25,729 bases of DNA, taken from positions 1-25,729 of the forward strand of contig DANO01000010.1 in NCBI GenBank assembly GCA_002497295.1, read 5' to 3'. Below, one piece after another: positions 7,516 to 18,000 of this stretch (positions are counted from its first letter, which is position 1; every line of letters starts with the position of its first letter). The stretch is from Euryarchaeota archaeon UBA171 (GTDB lineage Archaea; Thermoplasmatota; Poseidoniia; Poseidoniales; Thalassarchaeaceae). Below the pieces are notes generated by a model. That model made no database searches. It was not told the DNA's origin and saw only the letters and a program-made list of their open reading frames with translations. A program made the position numbers and the translations under genes.

Positions 7516-7841
7516 TGTCTGGCTCATTTTTAGAGGAGTTTGCCGTGGGATTCACAATTTCGCTTGTATGGTTAACAATCCACGTCCTCTCTACATACAG
7601 AAGAGGAAATACCCCTGACAGACTCGTTGCCATCTCCACGATATCCTCTGTAGTGGCCCTGTATCTTCTTACTTCTGTGCCGTATGAGTCGATTTCTTCG
7701 TCGTTGAAATCTCTAATCTACTTCCTGGCGCTTACTCCCTTGGCTGCCGCTCCCTTCCTCTTGAGAATCACCGTTTCTCATTCGAATGAATTCGATCCAA
7801 TCGCCTTACAAGAGGCAGATTCTGTATCGGATAGCGAGTAA
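7515..7841 (+). CDS. Hypothetical small membrane protein, three transmembrane segments
   Basis: This 108-residue protein has three hydrophobic stretches: VGFTISLVWLTIHVLS, VAISTISSVVALYLL and LIYFLALTPLAAAPFLL. A polar STYRRGNTPDR segment lies after the first span, and the C-terminus is acidic (FDPIALQEADSVSDSE). No family is recognised. It is translationally coupled to the preceding membrane gene through a TGATG junction, and the ribosomal gene rpl37e follows after 51 bases. Confidence 0.62.
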   Translation: MSGSFLEEFAVGFTISLVWLTIHVLSTYRRGNTPDRLVAISTISSVVALYLLTSVPYESISSSLKSLIYFLALTPLAAAPFLLRITVSHSNEFDPIALQEADSVSDSE

Positions 7842-7892
7842 TAAGCCTCATAACAGTAAGGCAGTTGGCGCGAACGTCAAGGAGGGTTGCAT

Positions 7893-8072
7893 ATGTCAAA
7901 GGGAACACCTAGTATGGGGAAAAGGCAGAAGCAAACCCACATCCGATGTAGGCGATGTGGAAAGCACTCCTATCACAAACAAAAGGCCAGATGTGCCTCT
8001 TGCGGATTCGGTGTCTCAGCCCGTATGCGAGGCTACAGATGGGCCAAGAAGAATCGTCGAATGACGGATTGA
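7893..8072 (+). CDS. rpl37e: Ribosomal protein L37e
   Basis: This 59-residue large-subunit zinc-ribbon protein shows the family hallmark GTPSMGKR at the N-terminus, intact zinc ligands (CRRC and CASC) and GFGVSARMRGYRWAKK at the C-terminus. ATG 7893 follows a strong GGAGGG ribosome-binding site. Unlike L44e in the same window, its zinc motif is fully conserved. Confidence 0.96.
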   Translation: MSKGTPSMGKRQKQTHIRCRRCGKHSYHKQKARCASCGFGVSARMRGYRWAKKNRRMTD

Positions 8073-8133
8073 ATGACGCCTAATTTTCTGGGGAATGCCT
8101 AAGTCCCGACAGCCAAAGGTCCGTGTGTTCTCG

Positions 8134-9639
8134 ATGTGCGGCATTATCGGTGTTGTAGGAATCGAGGGGTCGACCGTCTCACCCACGCTCTACGACGGGC
8201 TTCTCGTGTTACAACACAGGGGCCAAGATGCTTCAGGCATACTGACTAGCACCGAGTCACGTGTTTTCCATCGCAGGGCGAATGGATTGGTTCGAGATGT
8301 ATTTCAGCTAAAACACATCGAACTGCTCCAAGGCTCAATGGGCATAGGGCATGTTCGATATCCCACAGCAGGTAGTAGCTCAGCCGCAGAAGCACAACCA
8401 TTCTACACAAACTCCCCATTTGGAATCAGTCTTGCTCATAATGGAAATCTTACAAATTCGGAAGAACTTATCACGGATTTATTTGACGTAGACCGACGAC
8501 GAATCAACACGGATTCAGATTCAGAGGCCTTACTCAATCTACTCGCAGCGGAGATCCAACGCGCTATACCGGATACCCCCTCAGGCAAGAGCGCATTGGA
8601 TGAGGAATCCGTATTCACTGCCGTCGAGCGCCTTCACAGAAGAGCAACCGGCTCATTCTCTGTCGTAGCCATGATAACTGGTTGGGGGGTTATCGCCATA
8701 CGGGATAGACATGGGATACGCCCATTGTGTATGGGATCCCGTACAGAAGATGGCATGGTAGAGAGGATATTCGCATCCGAGAGTGTCGCTCTAGACGTAC
8801 TAGATTTCGAACTAGATCGAGATGTGAAGCCCGGTGAGACAGTTATAGTGAGGTCCAATGGTGCAATCACCTCCAGGATATGCGCCCCAGTCGCCGAACC
8901 TAGGCCCTGTATCTTTGAACACGTTTACTTCTCTAGGCCTGATTCTACCATAGACGGGGTGTCTGTGCACGCTGCCAGGCTCGAGATGGGGCGGATCTTG
9001 GGCGAGAGGATTCTGAAGGAAAATCCCGACCATGGAATCGATGTCGTTGTACCCGTCCCAGATAGCGGTCGTATAGCAGCATTGGAGTTGGCAAGGACTC
9101 TGGGAGTCCAATACAGGGAGGGTTTCGTCAAAAATCGATATATTGGTAGGACGTTCATAATGCCGGGACAGAATGTCCGTAAGAAATCTGTCAGAAAGAA
9201 ACTCAATACTATTCTGGGCGAATTTCAGAACAAGAATGTGTTGATCGTAGATGATAGCATAGTCCGCGGAAATACCTCGAAGAGGATTGTTGAGATGGCA
9301 AGGTCCGCAGGGGCGGAACAGGTCTTTTTCGCCAGTTGTGCACCCCCTGTGATACATCCCAATGTCTACGGAATTGATATGCCTGCTAGGGAAGAGTACA
9401 TCGCTCATAACCGAACTGTAGATGAGATAGGTGACGCCATCGGAGCGGATTGGATGATTTATCAGAAACTCGATGATCTAGTAACTGCATGTCTGGGCGC
9501 CGCAGAGCGAGAAGTGACCTTCGATTGCTCATGCTTTGACGGGGTGTATGTTGCTGGCACCATTGATGAGGAATATCTGAATCGTTTGGAATCTAGAAGG
9601 AAAGACGCAGCGAAAGATGCTGAACCTGTTATATCTTGA
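8134..9639 (+). CDS. purF: Amidophosphoribosyltransferase (PurF), E. coli-like non-Fe-S type
   Basis: PurF makes phosphoribosylamine from PRPP and glutamine, the first step of purine synthesis. With ATG 8134 the protein has 501 residues and Cys2 becomes the N-terminal nucleophile after Met removal (MCGIIGVVG). The 8095 start would add 13 residues. The glutaminase domain shows LQHRGQDASG and GHVRYPTAGSSS, and the PRPP loop is VDDSIVRG (about residues 372-379). The cysteine that ligates Fe-S in the Bacillus-type enzyme is Asn here (HPNVYGIDMP), and the C-terminus FDCSCFDGVYVAG resembles the E. coli enzyme. This suggests bacterial, perhaps gammaproteobacterial, ancestry by transfer. Confidence 0.95.
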   Translation: MCGIIGVVGIEGSTVSPTLYDGLLVLQHRGQDASGILTSTESRVFHRRANGLVRDVFQLKHIELLQGSMGIGHVRYPTAGSSSAAEAQPFYTNSPFGISLAHNGNLTNSEELITDLFDVDRRRINTDSDSEALLNLLAAEIQRAIPDTPSGKSALDEESVFTAVERLHRRATGSFSVVAMITGWGVIAIRDRHGIRPLCMGSRTEDGMVERIFASESVALDVLDFELDRDVKPGETVIVRSNGAITSRICAPVAEPRPCIFEHVYFSRPDSTIDGVSVHAARLEMGRILGERILKENPDHGIDVVVPVPDSGRIAALELARTLGVQYREGFVKNRYIGRTFIMPGQNVRKKSVRKKLNTILGEFQNKNVLIVDDSIVRGNTSKRIVEMARSAGAEQVFFASCAPPVIHPNVYGIDMPAREEYIAHNRTVDEIGDAIGADWMIYQKLDDLVTACLGAAEREVTFDCSCFDGVYVAGTIDEEYLNRLESRRKDAAKDAEPVIS

Positions 9640-9681
9640 ATACTGGACAACGATGAAGCCTTCAGCCCGTCCCCCTGAATC

Positions 9682-11139
9682 ATGCCCGGGCACCTTTTGG
9701 AGTCCGAACTCATCTTGGAGCCATCTGCAGACATCATATGGAGTACTCTTCCGGACGGGGGCCTGGCGATTGCAAAACACGGCTCGAAAATCGAATACCT
9801 ACTTTCTTCCGAAAAACCTCCATCCCATGTGACTCCTGAATCTCTGTCTGCAGTTGCGGTAACTGAAATGGGCATCATCCTAGGTCATAATGATGGCAGA
9901 ATTGAGGTTTTATCCGAGTCAGGAATCGAACTTTCTGGTATGACAGAAGCATCCATCGAGACAATATTGAGTGGAGATAAATGCGCAGTGATACTCGACA
10001 GCGATGGAGAAGTTAGGTGGATGGATGAAGACAAAAACGTTCGTGTCATCGAAGGGCTCGGCGAATCTGAAATCGTCCGACTTAACTCCAAATCAATAGC
10101 AGCTTCAGGTGTTTTTGGAACATTGTGGATAGCGAATGAGGGCGAGATCGTTCATACATCAACTCCTTCCGATGGATCGATCGAGTCAATCAGCTGCATG
10201 GAATTCCGTCCATCCGGAATCCTTGTCGCCTCACGAAGGTCGCTGGACGGAATTGGTGGCCATGTGCCGGAGAATAGGGTAGAATGTTGGGATGTCTCCA
10301 GTGGACGGATACATTGCTCTGAGACGGACCATCCATTATCGTCAATGACACCCACCCGAAGCGGTGTAATCGTGGGCGATGTGATGGGTGGAGTGACTCA
10401 AATTGAGATATCTGGTCAACTATCTGGTAGGATTCAGTTAGACGACCAGCGCATTAGCACATTGTCATGCTCCGATGAGATAATTTGTATAGGGATTTGG
10501 TTCAATATAATCGGCCTCAGGGACGGGCGAATACTTTGGAAGTGTGAACTGGACGGCATCCCTCGTTCAATCACTCGTTTATCCGACGGGAGGTCAATCG
10601 CGGTATGCGTGGATCCTTCAACGGACGCTGTATCCGCATGGGTATTCAATCCACAAGGGGATGTAGAGCACGAGGCCAATGTGGGATTTCAAAACAAGGA
10701 AACAATTGATGCCCCCAATTACGAGGATGAAGAAAACATCCGTTTTGAGCACAGTGGCGAAGAGGTAACTAGGATTCTCGACGACATGAGCGAAGAGGTC
10801 GAAGATCAGATAGTGGATGAAGAGGACACCGACCTTCTCGAAGAATTAGCTTCTGAGGCCAAAATGATCAATTTACCGCCAGTAGCAGATGCCGGCGAAG
10901 ACCTAACGGTAACATCCGACGAAGATGGTACTGCAGAAATATTACTGGATGGGAGAGCATCATATGATCCAGATGGTGAAATTAATGTCTGGGAATGGCT
11001 GGATGAGCGTGAACGAGTTGTCGGTTCCACCTCCAGGATAAAGGTCAGAGTCAGAAAGGGAACCCATGTTTTTCGTTTACGTGTGAAAGATGACAAAAAT
11101 GCAATGAGCGAGGCTATTGTGACGTTGAGAGTTATGTGA
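9682..11139 (+). CDS. Propeller-like protein with acidic linker and C-terminal PKD domain
   Basis: This 485-residue protein of unknown function has no signal peptide. The first roughly 330 residues are made of repeated short beta motifs ending in Gly-Asp or Asn-Asp-Gly turns (for example GHNDGRIEVLSESG and GDVMGGVTQIEISG), suggesting a WD40- or quinoprotein-like beta-propeller. A strongly acidic linker follows (about 345-395). A PKD-type Ig-like domain closes the protein (about 399-485: PPVADAGEDLTV, LDGRASYDPDGEI, WEW, THVFRLRVKDDK). PKD domains are usually extracellular, so a form with no visible export signal is odd. It ends next to the FabI-synthase operon, but a functional link is unproven. 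Confidence 0.72.
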   Translation: MPGHLLESELILEPSADIIWSTLPDGGLAIAKHGSKIEYLLSSEKPPSHVTPESLSAVAVTEMGIILGHNDGRIEVLSESGIELSGMTEASIETILSGDKCAVILDSDGEVRWMDEDKNVRVIEGLGESEIVRLNSKSIAASGVFGTLWIANEGEIVHTSTPSDGSIESISCMEFRPSGILVASRRSLDGIGGHVPENRVECWDVSSGRIHCSETDHPLSSMTPTRSGVIVGDVMGGVTQIEISGQLSGRIQLDDQRISTLSCSDEIICIGIWFNIIGLRDGRILWKCELDGIPRSITRLSDGRSIAVCVDPSTDAVSAWVFNPQGDVEHEANVGFQNKETIDAPNYEDEENIRFEHSGEEVTRILDDMSEEVEDQIVDEEDTDLLEELASEAKMINLPPVADAGEDLTVTSDEDGTAEILLDGRASYDPDGEINVWEWLDERERVVGSTSRIKVRVRKGTHVFRLRVKDDKNAMSEAIVTLRVM

Positions 11140-11147
11140 AATATAAG
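11139..11147 (+). promoter_or_regulatory. Candidate TATA box for the fabI-synthase-PPTase operon
   Basis: GAAATATAAGG lies at the start of the 92-base gap between the PKD gene and fabI. It has a purine-rich BRE-like lead and a good archaeal TATA core. Transcription would start near 11170, leaving a leader of about 60 bases before ATG 11232. The rest of the gap holds nothing else I can identify. Confidence 0.4.
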
Positions 11148-11231
11148 GCATCTAGCCCTTATTTTGAGGCCCAACGGTCAATAACCCCTCTCCCTGTGCT
11201 TCTTACGGTCGATACGGTGAGCGATTCCATC

Positions 11232-12020
11232 ATGAAACTCGATGGCAAGAAAGCACTGGTCTTCGGCGTCGCTTCCGAAGATAGCATTGCCTATGCAATA
11301 TGCCAGAGACTCGCACAAGCAGGCTGCTCCCTTGTTTTGGGCTTCCAACCAAGATTCAGAAGTAGGATACAGCAATTAGTTGCCACATTACCCGAAGGGA
11401 CCGAATTACACCCAATAGACGTTAATGTGGAGGGCTCAACAGCTTCCTTCTTCAAATCATGGCAGGCAAATTCTCCCGGAGCCAAAGCAGACATCATCGT
11501 CCATGCAATTGGTTTCGCTCCGAGAGAAGCATTCGACAGGAACCTCCTCTTCGTAGATATGGAACCGATGGATGTAGCATTGAGAATAAGTGCACATAGC
11601 CTCCAAGGTATTGTCAGACACGCTCTGCCGCATTTAGCCCCAAACTCTTCCACAATCACCCTCACATACGCTGCAAGCACCAGACATGTCCCTAGCTACG
11701 GTTTGATGAGCGTAGCAAAAGCAGCACTAGAGGCTTGGGTGAGAGAAATCGCTGCCAGGCTTGGCCCCGATGGTCACAGAGTAAATGCAATCAGTGCAGG
11801 CCCAATTCGTACTCTTGCGGCCTCAGGCATACCTGGATTTGACGGTATATTGGCCCATGTTGAACGAAACGCACCCCTTCGCAGGAATGTCGATCAAATG
11901 GACGTTGCTGGAACCGCCGCATGGCTGGCAAGTCCACTCTCATCGGGAGTCACTGCTCAGATAATTCACGTAGACGCCGGATACAGTTCTACGATGGTGC
12001 CCGATGACATAAGTGAGTGA
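11232..12020 (+). CDS. fabI: Enoyl-ACP reductase FabI
   Basis: This 262-residue short-chain dehydrogenase-type enoyl reductase would reduce trans-2-enoyl chains on a carrier protein with NAD(P)H. The nucleotide loop is VFGVASEDSIAYAI. The catalytic set Y146, Y156 and K163 (TLTYAAS, PSYGLMSVAK) falls at exactly the E. coli FabI numbering, and RVNAISAGPIRTLAASGI is the FabI fingerprint. ATG 11232 gives the family N-terminus MKLDGKKALV; a GTG at 11136 would add 32 unrelated residues. The stop overlaps or nearly touches the synthase start, so both are likely one transcript. It probably supplies the enoyl-reductase step that the giant synthase lacks. FabI is uncommon in archaea. Confidence 0.93.
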   Translation: MKLDGKKALVFGVASEDSIAYAICQRLAQAGCSLVLGFQPRFRSRIQQLVATLPEGTELHPIDVNVEGSTASFFKSWQANSPGAKADIIVHAIGFAPREAFDRNLLFVDMEPMDVALRISAHSLQGIVRHALPHLAPNSSTITLTYAASTRHVPSYGLMSVAKAALEAWVREIAARLGPDGHRVNAISAGPIRTLAASGIPGFDGILAHVERNAPLRRNVDQMDVAGTAAWLASPLSSGVTAQIIHVDAGYSSTMVPDDISE

Positions 12021-12024
12021 TTGC

Positions 12025-15000
12025 ATGAAATCTTCAGGCACAGACCATGAAGCGTTCGAGCCCATCGCAATAATCGGCGTGGGAGCCCTGCTTCCAGATG
12101 CAAATGATGCTTCTGAATTCTGGCAAAATATTTTGGATGCTAGATGTTCCATAAAGCAACTCCCTAATGATCGATGGAATTCTGAAGATCATTGGGTCAT
12201 AGGCGGCCCAAAGAACGTAGACGAGGGTAAGACCTACAGCAAAATTGGAGCATGGATCGATGGATATGAATTTGATTGGAGGAGATGGAGACTCCCTCCA
12301 AGCTCACTCCCTCAAATCGATCCATGTCAGCAGTGGGCTGTCAGCGTCTCAGCAGCAGCTCTCGAGGACGCTGGATATCTCGGAGAAAATGCAAGGCTTT
12401 CAATTCCAAGGGAGACCACTGGTGTAATCTTCGCCAATGCGTTGGGGGGCGAGAATAGAACTCGTTCTACCGAGAGAGTACTCATAGACAGGTATGAGAG
12501 GCATGCTAGAGAGTCGGGGATATCCAAAGAAGACTTCTCAAAATTGAAGCAGTCAATACTGAACGGATCCCCGCGAGTTGATGAGGATACAATGCCCGGT
12601 GAACTTGCTAATGTCGTTGCTGGAAGAGTTGCCAATCTTCTAGATCTACAAGGTCCCAATTACACTACAGACGCAGCATGCGCTTCGGCAATTGCCGCCG
12701 TCCTGGATGCATGCCATCTTTTGCATTCCAGACAGGTAGACATGATGATTGCAGGCGCCGCAGATCGAACCATGGATCCATCCACATTCGCTAAATTTAG
12801 TGCGATAGGAGCACTGTCCCCAAATCATTCAGTTCCATTTGACCGTCGTGCGAATGGCTTTGTTATGGGGGAGGGAGCAGGGGCTTTAATTCTCAAGAGA
12901 CTCGAAGATGCCTTGCTTGATAATGATAGGATATACTCTGTAATAAGAGGGATAGGGGCAAGTAGCGATGGCCGTGGAAAGGGAATCACTGCCCCCAGTC
13001 AACGAGGACAAATCCAGGCGATTAACCGTGCGTACGCCCAGGCGGGGTACAATCTTTCCAGTGTCGAGTTGATAGAGGCCCACGGCACTAGCACATCTGT
13101 AGGGGACGCCACAGAATTGGCTTCTTTGGCCGAAGCATATGGCGATAGATTGCTGCCCGGTTCGGTGGCAGTAGGGTCTGTGAAGTCCCAGATCGGACAT
13201 CTCAAAGCAGCAGCAGGCCTTGCAGGCATCCTCAAAGCAGTTCTAGCGCTCCATAATAGGACAATACCCCCATCAGCCGGTTTCGAGGAACCTAACGACA
13301 CTGTGCCATGGGCAAATGTTCCATTTTACGTCCCGACCACTTCAGGAACTTGGCCCGAGCCAAGTTCGCATCCAAGGAGGGCAGGTGTAAGCGCCTTCGG
13401 ATTCGGTGGTACAAATTTCCATATCGCTCTTGAGCAATACCACCCAGAGGTCCACACTGAACTATCCAATAGTTGGAGAAGCAGACTTGACTTACTCGCT
13501 GGAAGAGTTGATTCAGAAGATGTCAAACGACTTTCATGGAACCATCTGAAAGCCCTTGAAGGAGGAGTACTTCTTCTCAATGCAGATAGCTTAGAAGACA
13601 TGCTCTTGAAACTCAAACGCGCATCTTCAGAATTGTTCAACGGAAAGCCAACATTCGACGAAAGTCCGGCTGGTAGGCGACTTTCTAGGGAACTACCTCT
13701 ATACTCTTCAGACTTCAAAGCAAAAGGAATCAGATTGTCATTGGTTGCAGTCACATGGACTCAGTTGGAGAAGAGACTTTCAATCGCTATAGATAGCATA
13801 GAAGATCCTGAAAGATATCTGTTTTTGGAGAGCCAACAGATTCTGATTGAGACAAAACCCGTTGATGACAATGCAAAACTAGTGCACATGTACCCGGGTC
13901 AAGGAAGTCAGTATCTAGGAATGACTCTAGATTTAGCACAGAGGTACCGAGTGGTAAGTTCGACATGGGCCGAAGCAGACCAAATAATGTATCCCGTAAT
14001 CCAAGACTCTCTCTCGCGGCTAGTTCTATCGAACGACCTCGCTGGCGCCGATTTGGAAGCGGCACAGAGGAGACTTACCCAAACAGAGTACACCCAACCA
14101 GCCATGCTCACTGCAGATTTAGCAATAGATCGACTCCTAGCAGAACACCGAATCAGGCCAGATATGGTTGCAGGACATAGCCTCGGAGAGTATGCTGCCT
14201 TGATGGTCTCGGGAATTCTGAGTTTCCAAGACGCAATGAGGGCAGCAGCAGCCAGGGGGACCGAGATGGGTTCCGTGGATGTACCAGACCCAGGGCTCAT
14301 GGCTGCTGTGGGAGCTCCTGCAGACAGGGTCATAGAGGCAATTAGCCAGATAGATGGGTACGTGATAGCCGCTAATAGAAACAGTCCAAATTCCACAGTG
14401 ATTGCAGGAGAAACCGAAGCAGTCAGATTAGCAATGAAAGTACTATCTGATGCTGGAGCAACAGTCATCCCGTTACAGACCAGTCATGCGTTCCACACAG
14501 AGATAGTCGCACCTGCAAATGGGCCACTGAAGCGATTTCTTGAATCGATCGATATATCTCTCCCAGATATTCCGATAACAGCCAATGTGGATGGCTCGTT
14601 TTACCCATTAGAAGCCGAGAATGTCAGATCATCCATATTGGAGAAGTTGGCTCCACAGATGTCTTCCCCTGTAAACTGGATAGATCAGATAGAGACCATG
14701 TATGCCTCTGGTGCAAGACTATTCCTGGAGGTCGGTCCAAAGCGGGCACTCTCGTCAACGGTTAGCGACATACTGGGGGACAATGCCAAATCTTCAACGA
14801 CAAATCATCCAAAGGTAGGAGGCATAGCAACATTCCTCGGAGCCCTCGCATTCCTTTCGATAAATGGGAAACAACCAATCATGGATGAGTGGGGAGCCAA
14901 TATTCTCTCTTCCGAATTTAGATCTAGACCTTCAGATATCGATATGAGTTCGGAGTCTAACGATTTAGAGGCTCTCAGAACTCGCTCCAGGCCCTTGCCC

Positions 15001-18000
15001 AGAGCACCGAGGGAGAACAGCAGTGGCCGCTATGTCGTAACTTCTGACCCCATGTTGAAATCTGCAGACACGGTCGCCAGAATACTTGCAGAAGAAACCG
15101 GTTATCCTGCCAATGTATTGAGGGGTAGAGTGGATCTAACGGAGCTAGGATTCGACGATTCGATGCTTCCGAGAGTAGTAGAAAAACTCTCGAAGTATGG
15201 AAAATTCACAGGATTAAAACCCGAGCGAATTTCGACTGTAGAGGATTTAGTCGAGTGGTACGGTCCGAAGACAACCCCTGAGAAATTTGAGTCTGCAATC
15301 CCAGAGGCCCCCGTGGTAAGCGGGGTATCTTTGGGCGTACCCGGAATGAGCGAGGTCTTCGATGAAGGAGTGTGGGATGCGATTCTAGCAGGCAGAAATC
15401 TGATTTCTGAGCTTTCGACTGAAATGAAGCAAAAGCTAGTCGACAAGAAAATTGTTCGTCTTGTAAAAAGCGAGGACGGAACCTCAAGATTGGTTTCTGC
15501 CGATACGTTCGAGACAGTACCCCAACTCGCTGGCAGAGGCGGAGTCTTTGACCTGATTGAGCAGTATGGTATCGACCCAAAGTTGGTTGAAGCCTTTGAT
15601 ATCGCTACTTCGCTAGCATTCGCTTCAGGACTCGAGGCCCTGAGAGACGCAGGTCTGCCTTTGTTTCCCATCGAGCAAACCAATAGCTCTGGGATGAGGG
15701 TAATTCGAAGATGGGCACTCCCAGAAAGTGAGCGTGATCGAACTGGAGTGATATTCGCGTCAGTTTTCCCAGGACTTGAGAAAGCAATTGAGCATGCGTT
15801 GAAGGATAGCAATTCTGAAGAATCACAATTCGATAGGAAGTATCTGCTCCAGGTTTTGTCCATGGGCCACAGCCAATTCGCATCATGGGTCGGAGCAAGA
15901 GGCCCTAATTTGGCAATAAACAATGCTTGCGCATCGACTCCAGCAGCATTCGCAATAGCCGAGGACTGGATGGCAAGAGGCCGATGTGACAGGGTAATAA
16001 TTGTCAGCGGAGACGACTCTACCTCGGATACGTTGATGCCTTGGATTGGTTCAGGATTTGCTGGGGCCGGCGCCCATGCGATGGGTAATACCGTGGAAGA
16101 AGTCGCTTTGCCCTTCGACGCACGTCGCCACGGCATGCTTCTCGGAATGGGCGGAGCCGGTTTCGTATTGGAGCGTCTCGAGGACACGAAAGATCGAGGC
16201 ATCGTACCATATGTCGAACTGCTTGGGGCAGAGATTGCCAACAGCGCATTCCACCCAACACGCCTCGATACAGAACATGCAGCATCCGTAATGGAATCAT
16301 TCGTCTCTCGTATGGAAGATCGATGGGGCCTCGAAAGAACCGATATGGCAAATCGTATGACATTCATGTCTCATGAGCCATATACCCCACCGAGAGGAGG
16401 CTCAGCATCAGCTGAGGTAAGCGCTCTTCGACATGTATTCGGGAGAAATGCATCTGATATCTTAATCACTAATGCAAAGGGATACACAGGCCACCCGATG
16501 GGTGTTGGTTTAGAGGATGCAGTGGTTATCAGGGGTCTCGCTGCAGGAATCCTACCGCCTGTTGCCAATCACATGGTTGACGACCCTGCCCTCGGAACTC
16601 TCAATCTCTGCAAAGGCGGCCAACATAATTTGGATCTTGCACTGAGGCACGGCGCAGGGTTCGGTAGCCAGATCGCACTCACACTTGTGCGTAGAATTGC
16701 TGTTTCCGATACAGAGAGGTTCGATATCAACAGGATATCTAATTGGACTCTTCAGGCAAGTGGAGGAACCAACGTCGACCTCAGAGTCATCAAAAGGAAA
16801 CTCGTAGCATATGTCGATGCTGATGAAAATCTGGTCGGGGGCATCGCAGGCGAGGAATATTCGCCAGAACCCATTTCTGAACTGATCATCCATTCAAAGC
16901 CCGATGAAAATATCAGGCCAATCATTCAACCAGCTAAGACCAAAACTCTGGAAATAGCACCTGCAACCAAGCCGAAATCTGCCGTTTTGAAAATCCCTTC
17001 CGATATTGACGACACTCGCGTTAAAGTATTGGAAATCGTAGCTGAATTCACCGGCTACCCTCAAGAATTCATTGAAATGGATGCGGACATGGAGGGCGAG
17101 TTGGGAATCGACTCGATCAAGCAGGCAGAAATAATGGCAGAGATAAGATCGTCATTTGCATTGCCTTTGGATGAAGAATTCCAACTCAGAGACCACCCAA
17201 CATTAGCCCATATCCTAGTTTACATCTCATCAATGAACGGAGTCCAAACCACTCAACAGCCAGACTCCGGCAAACAGAAATCTCTTGATGCGCCTGTTCC
17301 GCGTGAAAATAGTAATGTGACTGCTGAGCCGGTGAAATCACAATCCGATGAAGAGATACTTTCCCGAATCCTCCCAATCGTAGTGCTGCACACCGGCTAC
17401 CCTCAAGAATTCATTGAAATGGATGCGGACATGGAGGGCGAGCTGGGAATCGACTCGATCAAACAGGCAGAGATAATGTCGGACATAAGATCTGAATTCA
17501 ATCTAGAAGTGGATGAGGGATTTCAGATAAGAGATCACCCTACACTGGGGCATGTCGTCTCCTACGTGTCTGGATTCAATGGCGGGGAAACCACTCTCCC
17601 ACGCAACCCAGGTACCCAAAACAAGAATGATTCTTATGACTTTCCTGAAATCCACAGACATAGGATCGAAATCGAAAATATGGCTCCTCTGGCTATGGGT
17701 AATTTGCCTTCGCAGATTCTTATCACCAGGGACCAAAGGGGCGTAGCCGACGCCCTATCACTAAAACTCCAGCCACTGGGTGTAAGCCCCATTTTCGTGG
17801 ACGAGGGTGGAAATGAGGAGATAAGAAACGTGGATACAGCAGTTATCCATTTGACTCCCCTTGACGCAGAGGGGACATTGACAAGCGATCCGGACCCATT
17901 GGGATGGGCCGTATCGACACATTCGCTCCTGAAAGATTTCGACACCAATGCCGACCTTCAATTTCAAACATTTGTGACAGTTTCTGCATTGGACGGTGTC

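Noticed and set aside
8095..8133. Upstream ATG start for PurF
   Set aside because: It would place 13 residues before the catalytic Cys with no ribosome-binding site at proper spacing; a short propeptide cannot be fully excluded.
11136..11231. Upstream GTG start for FabI
   Set aside because: The added residues do not resemble the FabI N-terminus, and the likely TATA box lies inside this stretch.
15102..16367. A 421-codon open frame on the minus strand, antisense to the synthase KS2
   Set aside because: It lies wholly within strong plus-strand KS2 coding sequence, is rich in Ser and Pro with no recognisable domain, and has no operon context.
15313..16698. KS2 as a chain-length factor
   Set aside because: The active-site Cys and both His are retained, whereas CLFs lose the Cys.
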